DNA of 64,000 nt, from contig OX638345.1 of assembly GCA_951813535.1 (NCBI GenBank), positions 3,588,608 through 3,652,607 of the forward strand, written 5' to 3'. The position numbers were made by a program, and so were the translations under genes. The notes under the pieces were generated by a model. That model was not told where the DNA came from, did not search any database, and saw only the letters and a program-made list of their open reading frames with translations. The first letter of the stretch is position 1, and each line of letters starts with the position of its first letter. This stretch comes from an uncultured Dehalococcoidia bacterium (GTDB lineage: Bacteria > Chloroflexota > Dehalococcoidia > Lucifugimonadales > UBA3495). Positions 17,251 to 24,795 of this stretch are shown here, one piece after another.

Positions 17251-18327
17251 TTATCGGCTCGCCAAAAAGTCTAGAATCTGGCCGAGATGCCCGACCTGCG
17301 CTTGTAGCTCACGGGCATTGTTGAGCAACTCCTGAATTCCATCTCCGGTCAGTTCTACGGTTTCGCCGTTGTGTTCGATTTGGAGACGCGAACCCCTGTC
17401 TTTGTCTCGGTCGGTGTTGTCGCCTCCGATTGTCACAGTACTCAAGCCCACCTGCACCAACTGGCCATGGGCGAGCGCGTTCCGTTGCGCGTGGACTTTG
17501 GCAAACGCATCGATGATGGCGTTGATGCACCTTTCCATCGCTCGCCCTCCATCGGCTGATTTTGCCGATGCTGACTCTACGATGTTCGCCTTGTATTTTT
17601 TCAGCCGCGTAATGTCATCTGAGAGGTGGCCGCGAGGGTTATGGCCTGGCACATTCACCATCATTGCTCGCAGGTTGTTTTCGGCCAGCGCGTAGCCCAT
17701 CACAATCTCGCCGGCGGCGTTGGCCACGCTGGGGCTGACAGCTGAAACGACATTTGGTGAACGGGTCAGGAACGCGTTTAGCTTGAATTCCATGTTCAAC
17801 GCTATCTGGCGAATACACGGACCAGTGATTCCCGTATCCACGCTGCAATTGGCACAGAGGAAGTGGCAATCCTCGCTGGGGTGGTCGGCGGGGACGGCGT
17901 TGCAATTGATGCGCTCTGTGTTCCACCCACATGATGGGCAAAAATCGGGACGGTCGGAACTCTCTAGAACTTCGACGCCGAACGTATGGAAACGATATTC
18001 CACGCGGTGAGCCATTCCGTCTTCATTTTGGTATACGTTCATGTGAACGTCCTGGCACAGCTCATCCGCGGCAAACACTTGCTCCAGTTTCGCCGCCAAA
18101 TCTTGGCCGTTCACCAAGTTCCCTTCCCCGTAGGCGGAGAACGCAACCCAGTTGTATCGGTCTCCTTCCGCCCCACGCTCCACGCTTTCGGCATTTGCGT
18201 AATTTCCAGGTGCCATGTACGTGTCCGGGGCGGGTGCATTTGGCCCGTAGGCTTGGGAATTGAGCCCGTTGGCGCCACCCAGCTTAGCGAGGATGGTTTT
18301 TTTGGTTTCGCGCATGGTCATCGTCAT
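17251..18327 (-). CDS. unknown protein: central zinc ribbon plus C-terminal HEPN-type RxxxxH motif
   Basis: The 358-residue product begins MTMTMRETKKTILAKLGGAN, downstream of a GAAGA-type ribosome binding site. A four-cysteine zinc ribbon is visible: C130-PS-C133 (FCPSCGWNTE) and C158-AN-C161. The C-terminal part is helical (RAMERCINAIIDAFAKVHAQ) and carries R282-N-A-L-A-H287, the R-x4-H signature of HEPN ribonucleases, followed by a variable tail ending in a coiled-coil-like stretch (LLNNARELQAQVGHLGQILD). What is seen is the motif; a ribonuclease or toxin role is inferred. I recall no named family with this layout. No antitoxin-like neighbour is evident. Confidence 0.65.
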   Translation of the reverse strand: MTMTMRETKKTILAKLGGANGLNSQAYGPNAPAPDTYMAPGNYANAESVERGAEGDRYNWVAFSAYGEGNLVNGQDLAAKLEQVFAADELCQDVHMNVYQNEDGMAHRVEYRFHTFGVEVLESSDRPDFCPSCGWNTERINCNAVPADHPSEDCHFLCANCSVDTGITGPCIRQIALNMEFKLNAFLTRSPNVVSAVSPSVANAAGEIVMGYALAENNLRAMMVNVPGHNPRGHLSDDITRLKKYKANIVESASAKSADGGRAMERCINAIIDAFAKVHAQRNALAHGQLVQVGLSTVTIGGDNTDRDKDRGSRLQIEHNGETVELTGDGIQELLNNARELQAQVGHLGQILDFLASR

Positions 18328-18960
18328 CTTTTCTTCCTCGAATCAGTATCGTCGTTTCAGTTTCTCATCGTCGGATTGCCAGCAGTTCGTCCGAGTATTG
18401 CGTGCGGGACCTGGATGCGGTCGGGATTGATGAACTGGCACGCTGCCGCGAAGCGTGGGGGTTGCCCCGGCACAACGCCCATTGGTGGAATTTCCGGGTG
18501 GCCGGCCATTGTCGCTCGACTATCCGTTCAGGCGTAACAGCTTCGACAGGTCGTGCCCCATCCGGAATCGTGACCACTCCCCGTTGTCATTTTCCGCACT
18601 TCGGAGTAAAAACCGCTGAAGCCCCCGGCCTCTTTGATTTGCCAGGCACCGGCTACAACGGCTCCAACCCGCGCGCTTCTTCCGACCACGCTGGGCTTGC
18701 AATTTGCGACTGGTCCCTGGGGGATAGCTTTTGGGGCGCGTCCTCTGGGCGCAGGAGGCGGCCGGTGGCCGTTGCCGGTCTTCTCCGGCGCGATGAACGG
18801 CTCAGTGCCCAAGTCTGCAAGCCAGCAAAGGTACGGGCCGCGGAATACCCTGCGTCGGTCCGGACCTCCCACGGCAAAGCGCCGGTGTTGGCGGTGGTCG
18901 GTACCACGGCGAAGGCAAGTCTTGCTCATCGACGGCTCCATCCATCCAAACTGTGCGACA
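18328..18960. other. stretch without a supported gene
   Basis: Several interlocking open frames on both strands, none with family resemblance or translation signals. It may contain the decayed 3' part of the nuclease paralogue at 18961-19330; a phrase RPVEAVTPERIVE on the minus strand near 18540 is a weak hint. Confidence 0.35.
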
Positions 18961-19330
18961 TCATACCCCGACCCATCGATGACCGAGTTTCTCGGGCAGG
19001 CCGCCGTGGGCACGAACGTAGATTATCCACTGGGCGGCGCCGGATGGCCGTTGGTTGCCAGTCTTGACGGTGATGACGAAGAGGTAGTCGCCGTTGGAGA
19101 CAATGGGGTCGGGTCGACCGCCCGGCACGTCATGGTGGCCGTTCCGGCGGGATGAGTTCTGGGCTTCAACAGAAGCCTCGAATCCGGAGCCCCGGAGCGT
19201 GAGACCGGTTTCAACCGGGGGCGCGGTATGGTCAAACTGCCGCTGGGTCTGGTCGAAGTCGGAGGGTTCTCGAGCTCAGCCTTGGCGGTGGGCTTTGAAC
19301 CAAACCGCTACTCGCAGCATTTCTCGCTAC
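18961..19330 (-). pseudogene. decayed paralogue of the RecB/Cas4-type nuclease
   Basis: The minus strand reads AVWFKAHRQG, an interruption, PSDFDQTQRQFDHTAPPVET, then FEASVEAQNSSRRNGHHDVP and DPIVSNGDYLFVITVKTGNQ. These align in order with AAWFKAHHQG, PSDSNLAQWQIEHTALLAET, VHVEGQNSFRLHGR and DLIIESKSDSALVIDVKTGS of the intact gene at 7895-8551. The catalytic Asp of DVKTG is Thr here, an in-frame stop follows QG, and the C-terminal cysteine segment is not found. It ends at a TGA at 18961. The similarity is distant, so this is an old duplication or an independently acquired copy. Confidence 0.6.
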
Positions 19331-19530
19331 GGACCAGACGAGGTATCCAGGCTGTCCTGACGAAGTGATGCTCCCGGGTGATCATGCGAAGATCCGAAGC
19401 GCGTGGGTTTCTACGTGTCTATCTCTGGTGGACTTGGATGGGCTACGGCCAGCTTTCAATAGTCCCCCGGAGGACGGTCAGTGTCGCGCCGAGCCGGTTG
19501 GTGGGCGCGCCGACGATTTTGCCCGGGAGT

Positions 19531-19785
19531 TCATGCCAATGGTGTGACCTCAATGCCAGACTCTTGGAGGAGGGCGAACATCTGCCGGTTCTCCTGGTCG
19601 GTCACGCCGGGGAGTTGTTGGTGTCTTACGCCATCGCTGACGTAGAGGAACTGGATGTATAGGGGATTGCCGTCGGTGTCCACGTCCACGAAGGTTCCGT
19701 CGTCCACCTCGTTGGTGCGGTGGAGTTTGCCATTACGGATGCGGATGTAAGCTGCGTCTGCGTCGGGGAACAGGGTATTTTCCAT
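19531..19785 (-). CDS. DUF2283 family small protein
   Basis: From the ATG at 19785 (MENTLFPDADAAYIRIRNGK) the product is 84 residues. The pattern D-x-DAAYIRIR-x-GK, EVDDGTFVDVDTDGNPLYIQ is the DUF2283 signature. These are small beta proteins common on islands and near toxin-antitoxin genes; their biochemical role is unknown. The usual GIEIL ending of the repeat is replaced by IQFLYVSDG, and a charged tail of 30 residues follows. The open frame upstream to 19887 lacks coding character. Confidence 0.75.
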   Translation of the reverse strand: MENTLFPDADAAYIRIRNGKLHRTNEVDDGTFVDVDTDGNPLYIQFLYVSDGVRHQQLPGVTDQENRQMFALLQESGIEVTPLA

Positions 19786-20102
19786 GGTCAACCTCGTCGG
19801 GTGGGTTGGTTCGTCGCGATGGTAATGCAGCCATTGGCGTGGCCATTGGGATGAGAAACCCTGTGGGGCAATTCCTGCAGGGTGCAACCAGGCTCGTTGC
19901 GAGTTGACGCCGGATTTGAGGGTGTTAGCCGTTAGGCTGCTCCGACCCTGGGGGTGGTTCGTTGAAGTGCAACCCTTGGTCCTCGGCTTCCTGCTTGCGC
20001 TGGAGCCAGGGTGCCGTGTGCTTGAGCGTGATGGCCCAATACCGCACGCCCAGACGGAATCTCACGCATTCAACCCGCACTGGCGCACGCCGGGGTTATC
20101 GA

Positions 20103-20891
20103 CTACGCGTCAGAGGGAGTCGGTCGTCTCACCCCAGACTCAATGAGTCGGTTGAGTGCGCCGATTCGGTGCGCGGCTACGGGCATTTCCAGGGCAAGAT
20201 TGTCCTGCGTTCTGGCGACGCTTCTGAGGTAACTGGATGCCGAGAAAATCCAGAGTTCCGGGAACCCCCGCTCGTGGCCTTCCCAGGAAGCCGGAGGAGA
20301 GAATCCGAAATTGCAAGTCGGGTCAGGAACGCTGAACAAGTGGCCGCCGTCGGATTCATACCCCAGTTTGAAGGACCCATTCGGAGCAATGGGTTCCCAG
20401 AAAATGAGCAGCGGCAATTGTTCCCGCGCCCCGAGGCCGGCAGGAGGTTTCATGCGGACCAGAACCTTGGCCGTGTACTCCCGCGACAGCGTGTGATTGG
20501 CGGCATCCCACCGGCCCTGCCAACGGTCGTTCTGGTGAGCCGTCAACTCTCGTCGCGAAGCATCGACCGCGAGTGTTTTGCCACCGATGGCATGAGCCGA
20601 GAAGTTCTTGATCTCGGTTTGAAACAGCACCTTCCGACCGTCGCTCAAATCGGCTTCAATCCAGCGGTCCAATCTCGGGCCACGTCGTTTGCCGGTGCCA
20701 ACCGTCTCGTTGCGGATTGCAACCATCGTGGCGTCGTTGGCTTCAAGGCAATGCTTCAAGGCGGCGGCGGCGAGGTCTTCGCCCAGAATCGCCACGACTC
20801 CCGTAGCGTGCCCGATGGACCAATCAGGTTTCTCATCGAAGAATCTGATTGTCTCGCTCAGGTTTATGCTCAAGATGGACCCGTCTATCAT
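20103..20891 (-). CDS. unknown protein with PD-(D/E)xK-like segment
   Basis: The product is 262 residues starting MIDGSILSINLSETIRFFDE. The stretch PRLDRWIEADLSDGRKVLFQ followed by TEIKNFSAHA has the D...(E)xK spacing of a restriction-endonuclease-type fold (acidic residue in a strand, then E-I-K). The C-terminal half has PLLIFWEPIAPNGSFKLGYE and SFPELWIFSASSYLRS-like strands. No family recognised; the nuclease idea rests on this one motif. It is an isolated gene in the island, with no methyltransferase next to it. Confidence 0.55.
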   Translation of the reverse strand: MIDGSILSINLSETIRFFDEKPDWSIGHATGVVAILGEDLAAAALKHCLEANDATMVAIRNETVGTGKRRGPRLDRWIEADLSDGRKVLFQTEIKNFSAHAIGGKTLAVDASRRELTAHQNDRWQGRWDAANHTLSREYTAKVLVRMKPPAGLGAREQLPLLIFWEPIAPNGSFKLGYESDGGHLFSVPDPTCNFGFSPPASWEGHERGFPELWIFSASSYLRSVARTQDNLALEMPVAAHRIGALNRLIESGVRRPTPSDA

Positions 20892-21385
20892 CGTCCCAGT
20901 TACCTCCAGATTTCTCCCGGCTCAGCCCGTTCCCGTCATACTGGTCACGTCAATCAGGGGGATTTCATTACGGGGTCAAAGCGGCGATAGCCTGCGCAGG
21001 GTATCCGTAGGATCGCCTCACAAAGTCGACCATGGTAGGCCATCACACACAAGTAAACGGAACCGGAGCCAGGAGTGCCAGAGCGCGTCGCGGCGTGCCT
21101 CGTGGCGCTCGATGACTGAGATGACGAACCTGGCGACGAGGGATTCATAAGTCACGATGGGACACCTTGCTCCTTGGACGAACTGTACTATCTGATGTCC
21201 GCCGTGTCGCATCTCCCGGTGCGCCGGTACGCCGCTGCACCAGGTAGCTCAACGCAAAGATGGCGGACCGTAACCGGGGCTCGGGTTGCATTCAATCTGG
21301 AGGGCACGCGCCATCCGGGGTAATGGGTTCTCTGTCGTGGTGGGCTCGGACGTTACTGCGTGGGCGGGTCCTGCGGTTGTCCCGG
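20892..21385. other. stretch without a supported gene
   Basis: A minus-strand fragment near 21030-21170 reads YESLVARFVISVIERHEARR and looks protein-like, but it is short (under 70 codons) and broken. Nothing else is visible. Confidence 0.3.
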
Positions 21386-21733
21386 TTAGACTCGCAGGAA
21401 GGTTTTGGGGATGAGACGTCGCCCACCGGTCCAGGGAAGAGCTGCCTCTTCGAGAGTAGCATTGCCGAGTGGGCTTGGCTCGTTTGGCTGGGCGAATACG
21501 GCCTGAGCTCGGAACTCCAAGGCCGTCAGATTGATGATGCCAATGTCCGCGGGCGTTATTCTGCCGTCGGCGGTCTCTGTCGAGAGGGTCCGTTGGACGG
21601 GGACTGCCAGGGGCACGAGCATGGCTCCGTGCAGCGCCGTATAAGGTTGAGCGGGTGCCGGCGATGACGTCGAGCCCTCGAACTGTAAGCCCTGTGAGCC
21701 TCCCACCCCTACAGCCACTGTCGCCGTTCCCAT
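21386..21733 (-). CDS. small hypothetical protein
   Basis: From the ATG at 21733, preceded by AAGGAAGGG at a good distance, the product is 115 residues: MGTATVAVGVGGSQGLQFEG through RRLIPKTFLRV. It is hydrophobic to mixed in character without a clear membrane segment or signal peptide. No family recognised. The strong ribosome binding site is the main support. The larger frame to 22048 includes arginine-rich noise. Confidence 0.5.
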   Translation of the reverse strand: MGTATVAVGVGGSQGLQFEGSTSSPAPAQPYTALHGAMLVPLAVPVQRTLSTETADGRITPADIGIINLTALEFRAQAVFAQPNEPSPLGNATLEEAALPWTGGRRLIPKTFLRV

Positions 21734-22059
21734 TCTGCCCTTCCTTGGGTTTTCTCGGCCGTAGATTAATGCCGAGGCGGGTCTCGTTGGGCGCCGAGGC
21801 GGGCAGGTTCGCAGGTCATGCCGGTCGTCGATGGTCATGCCCGTCCAGCGCTGGGATGGCAGGGCGCGTTCCGTTGCGGAGGTTGTTGTCGATGTCCGGG
21901 CACCCCCGAGCGATGAAGGTCGGGGACGGTATATCCTCCGTAGTTTTCGTTGTCTTGGCTCAGATGGTCGCCTCGCAGCATCCTTCACCGTATGGCCGCG
22001 GCACCGACTTGATACGCCATTGGACCCGGCTGGCCCTGGCGCCACCAAGCACCAAACGA

Positions 22060-22092
22060 ATAATCGCGCCCGGGAAACCCGGGCGCGATTAT
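22060..22092. terminator. perfect 15-bp palindrome, possible bidirectional terminator or island-end element
   Basis: ATAATCGCGCCCGGG (22060-22074) and its exact complement (22078-22092) are separated by AAA. The outer bases are A/T rich, so on either strand the stem is followed by a short ATTAT tail. It lies 146 bases from the tRNA-Phe 3' end. It could end transcription of the tRNA or mark the island end. Confidence 0.55.
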
Positions 22093-22237
22093 GCCTTCGA
22101 ATGCTGTGGATTGTGGCCTGCTAATGTAGGTTGCTGGGAATTTGTCCAGCATTTGTCCAGCAAAATGGGCCCAATCCTGCTGATACGCCTCTTATTGATA
22201 CGGTCTTCGAGTTTGCAATCTGCCCTTATTGAGATAA

Positions 22238-22314
22238 TGGTGCCGAGGGGCGGATTCGAACCACCGACACCGGCATTTTCAGTGCCGTGCTCTACCAGGC
22301 TGAGCTACCTCGGC
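22238..22314 (-). tRNA. tRNA-Phe (GAA)
   Basis: Reading the minus strand, the 77-nt cloverleaf has acceptor GCCGAGG paired with CCTCGGC, D arm GCTC...GAGC, anticodon stem CGGCA/TGCCG with loop CTGAAAA (anticodon GAA), T arm GGTGG-TTCGAAT-CCGCC, and an encoded ACCA end. All stems pair. Its 3' end faces the accessory region at 1-22.2 kb, so it is a plausible attachment site for the island. No integrase was found in the window. Confidence 0.97.
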
Positions 22315-22851
22315 TGACGGACTTTAATCATAGACTGAGGCACCAACCGTGTCAATTGAATGCGCTCGTTCAACGAATGCTGGACACGGCGACGAGTGTC
22401 GGCGGTTTTGGGCGTGTTGCCGAGCCGAGCAGCACGACGAATGGGCCGAAGGCCTTCGCCATCCCACCTTGGCCAACACCTCGACACCGAGAACTTACCG
22501 GCCAGCAACGTCCTGTAGGCCGCTGCCTGAACAATATCAATAGGGATGACGCTTACCACACCAGTTGACGGGACGTACCGGACTTGATCATTACAGTCTT
22601 TTCGGAACGGTGATTTTGGATTTCGCCATATGCTTTGCGTCAATGGTTTTGGCGGCTTTGCTCCTATGCGAGTGTCGGCAAAATTAGGCGCATCGCGCGC
22701 CTCGAAGCCTGCGGTTGCAATTTGCGTGCGGTATAAGTATTATTAGGCAGGCGAATTGTGGGGAAAGTGATCCAAGCGAGAACGAAGTACCTGCTCGACC
22801 TGTGCGGCCGCGCCAACCGGCCGTAAGCAAGAGTAAGGAGCAGCTTAACTG
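22315..22851. other. rpsA upstream region, no supported gene
   Basis: Over 530 bases between tRNA-Phe and rpsA. I see no convincing gene. The promoters of both should lie here; AT-rich sequence near 22730-22750 (GGTATAAGTATTATTA) is the best candidate for an rpsA promoter but has no clear -35 box. Confidence 0.4.
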
Positions 22852-23952
22852 ATGGTAGCCCAGGACCCGAACGTAGTCGAAGTCACCGACATGTCGCAAC
22901 TCCCGGAGTCGGCGTTTTCGCCGAGGGAGTACCGGAGAGGCGACCTGGTGACCGGCGAGATAGTGCGCATCGATGATGAGGGTATGGTCATCAGCGCCGG
23001 CCTCAAGACCGAGGGAATCGTCCCGCCACAGGAGATGCGGACGCTGACCGACGAAAAACGAGAGCAAATGCAGCCCGGTTCGAACGTGATTGTCATTCAC
23101 CTCAACAACCGGGGGCCGGGTGGCATGGCTGTATTCTCCTACGATCAAGCTCAGGAAAAGCAGGTCTGGGAAGAATTGATCGAGATGCATAAGGAGGACT
23201 CCGAGCTGGCGGCCAAGGTGGTCCAGCATAACAAGGGCGGTCTGGTGGTCGACTGGCAAGGAGTACGCGGCTTCGTTCCCTTTTCCCAGATGGCGCCCGT
23301 GCCGAAAGAAGGCCGCATCGAACACCTGGACGCCAGAATCGGCGAGGACGCCCGGTTCAACATCCTCGAACTGGACGCCCAACGTGAAAAATTGGTGCTG
23401 ACCGAACGTCGGATTTGGCGACAGTTGCGCAACGCAGCCAAGGAACGTTTGCTGGAAGAGCTGCAAGAAGGCCAGATCGTGCAGGGCACGGTTCGGTCGA
23501 TGCGCGGGTTCGGAGCATTTGTCGACCTGGGTGACGCGGAAGGGCTGGTGCCAATCTCGGAGTTGTCCTGGTCGATGATCAAGTCGCCGGAAGAAGTGGT
23601 CAGCGTGGGCGACAACCTGACCCTCAAGGTGCTGCGGGTGGACCGTGAGGCCAGCAAGATCTCGCTGAGCCTGAAGCGGACCCAGCCGGAACCCTGGGAC
23701 ACCGTGCCCGAGCGTTACCAGGTCGGCGACATCGTGGACGGTACGGTCACCCGCCTGATGGACTTCGGTGCCTTCGTGAAGCTGGAAGACTGGGTCGAAG
23801 GCTTGGTGCACATCTCCGAACTGTCGGCGCGCCGGATGGAGCACCCGCGGGAGATCGTTTACCAGGGTCAGCTGATCAAGGTACAGATCCTGAGCATCGA
23901 CACTGAACGCAAACGGATGAGCCTGAGCTATCGCAAGGTTTACGGTCTGTAA
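22852..23952 (+). CDS. rpsA: 30S ribosomal protein S1 (four S1 domains)
   Basis: The 366-residue product follows AAGGAG by 11 nt. It contains four S1 RNA-binding repeats at roughly 27-100, 118-185, 203-272 and 289-358. The last two are canonical (EGQIVQGTVRSMRGFGAFVD; VGDIVDGTVTRLMDFGAFVK), with GLVPISELS and GLVHISELS boxes. S1 binds mRNA and helps initiation on the 30S subunit. Four domains is shorter than the six of Escherichia coli but normal for Chloroflexota and many Gram-positives. A strong hairpin with T-run follows. It is monocistronic and marks the start of conserved chromosome. Confidence 0.92.
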   Translation: MVAQDPNVVEVTDMSQLPESAFSPREYRRGDLVTGEIVRIDDEGMVISAGLKTEGIVPPQEMRTLTDEKREQMQPGSNVIVIHLNNRGPGGMAVFSYDQAQEKQVWEELIEMHKEDSELAAKVVQHNKGGLVVDWQGVRGFVPFSQMAPVPKEGRIEHLDARIGEDARFNILELDAQREKLVLTERRIWRQLRNAAKERLLEELQEGQIVQGTVRSMRGFGAFVDLGDAEGLVPISELSWSMIKSPEEVVSVGDNLTLKVLRVDREASKISLSLKRTQPEPWDTVPERYQVGDIVDGTVTRLMDFGAFVKLEDWVEGLVHISELSARRMEHPREIVYQGQLIKVQILSIDTERKRMSLSYRKVYGL

Positions 23953-23983
23953 ACGCAGACTCCGCGCAGCGGCGAAACGATCC

Positions 23984-24012
23984 AGGGGCGACGGTTGTCG
24001 CCCCTATTTTGT
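23984..24012 (+). terminator. intrinsic terminator after rpsA
   Basis: The stem AGGGGCGAC / GTCGCCCCT with loop GGTT is followed by ATTTTGTT. It overlaps the stop of the convergent gene at 24004. It belongs to a group of related GGGGCG...CGCCCC hairpins in this window. Confidence 0.8.
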
Positions 24013-24795
24013 TGCTTGCAGCGCCAGCAGGTCGGCGTCGTTGATGATGAAGTGGCTCGGGTCGGCTGCGCTCTCATCGTCGCGCAACTCGCGGAGCCGT
24101 TCCAGGCCGCGTCGAGTGTCGCTGGCGACACGGGCCGGGTGCCACTTACGGATACGACGCTTGAACAGCCAGTAGGTGAATTCCTGCCAGGCGACCAGGG
24201 AAAGATCCTCGGGTTCGTAGCCCCAGGTCCCACCGGTATCGTCGAGGAATTGAGCAACGAGGTTGGTTCGGGTTTCGCCGTAGAGATGCCGGTAGGCTTC
24301 CTCCACCACATCGTCGCTGTCGCCGTAGCAGCGAGCCAGACGACTCTTGCGAATGGAGTCTTCCGTCACCAGTTGCAAAGCCTCTTCGACCACCAACCCG
24401 TACCAGAAGTTCAGGTGCGCAGTGTACCGGTAGGGCCCGATGAGTTGGCGGAACCGTTCGGGGCTGATGTCTTCGGGCAGGCGACCGTAGAACAGCAACG
24501 ACTCCAACTCGGCAGACGGCACGGCGTCGGGGATCGACAGGCAGAGGCGATGGGCCAGGGTAAGCCAGTCCAGCGCTTCGCCGCCGATGACATAGTGCCA
24601 GCGTCGACCCCAGAGGTCCTCGCAAGGGAGGCTCCAGCGACCAATGGCGTCCAGCAGCGCGATGTGCCACGGTTCGGTGCGGCCGGCGCGGGAACGCAAC
24701 CGCTCGACGACGTGCTCGTACGCCGGCAGGTTTCCGGCCTCGCCATCCACCAGCGAGATGACCGTGATCCCGGTGTTGTCCACCGCAAAAGTCAT
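24004..24795 (-). CDS. conserved-type hypothetical protein coupled to polX
   Basis: The 263-residue product starts at ATG 24795 (MTFAVDNTGITVISLVDGEA), which overlaps the polX stop by four bases (ATGA), so the pair is translationally coupled. The protein is rich in aromatic and charged residues (AHLNFWYGLVVEEALQLVTE, WQEFTYWLFKRRIRKWHPAR) and predicted mostly helical, with no signal peptide or membrane segment. No family recognised. Its linkage suggests a role near DNA repair, but that is only context. Confidence 0.7.
   Translation of the reverse strand: MTFAVDNTGITVISLVDGEAGNLPAYEHVVERLRSRAGRTEPWHIALLDAIGRWSLPCEDLWGRRWHYVIGGEALDWLTLAHRLCLSIPDAVPSAELESLLFYGRLPEDISPERFRQLIGPYRYTAHLNFWYGLVVEEALQLVTEDSIRKSRLARCYGDSDDVVEEAYRHLYGETRTNLVAQFLDDTGGTWGYEPEDLSLVAWQEFTYWLFKRRIRKWHPARVASDTRRGLERLRELRDDESAADPSHFIINDADLLALQATK

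Noticed and set aside
18402-19155. Overlapping plus-strand frames of 173-221 codons
   Set aside because: They overlap each other and the minus-strand nuclease relic; none shows a family pattern.
22141-22162. Tandem TTGTCCAGCA as a two-unit repeat array or promoter operator
   Set aside because: Only two units; could be chance. Mentioned only as context for the tRNA-Phe boundary.
22770-22835. Short leader peptide GTG frame (about 19 codons) upstream of rpsA
   Set aside because: Weak start context and no attenuator hairpins recognised.
22684-23844. 386-codon minus-strand frame across rpsA
   Set aside because: The plus-strand frame has four S1 domains and a ribosome binding site; the antisense frame is composition-driven.
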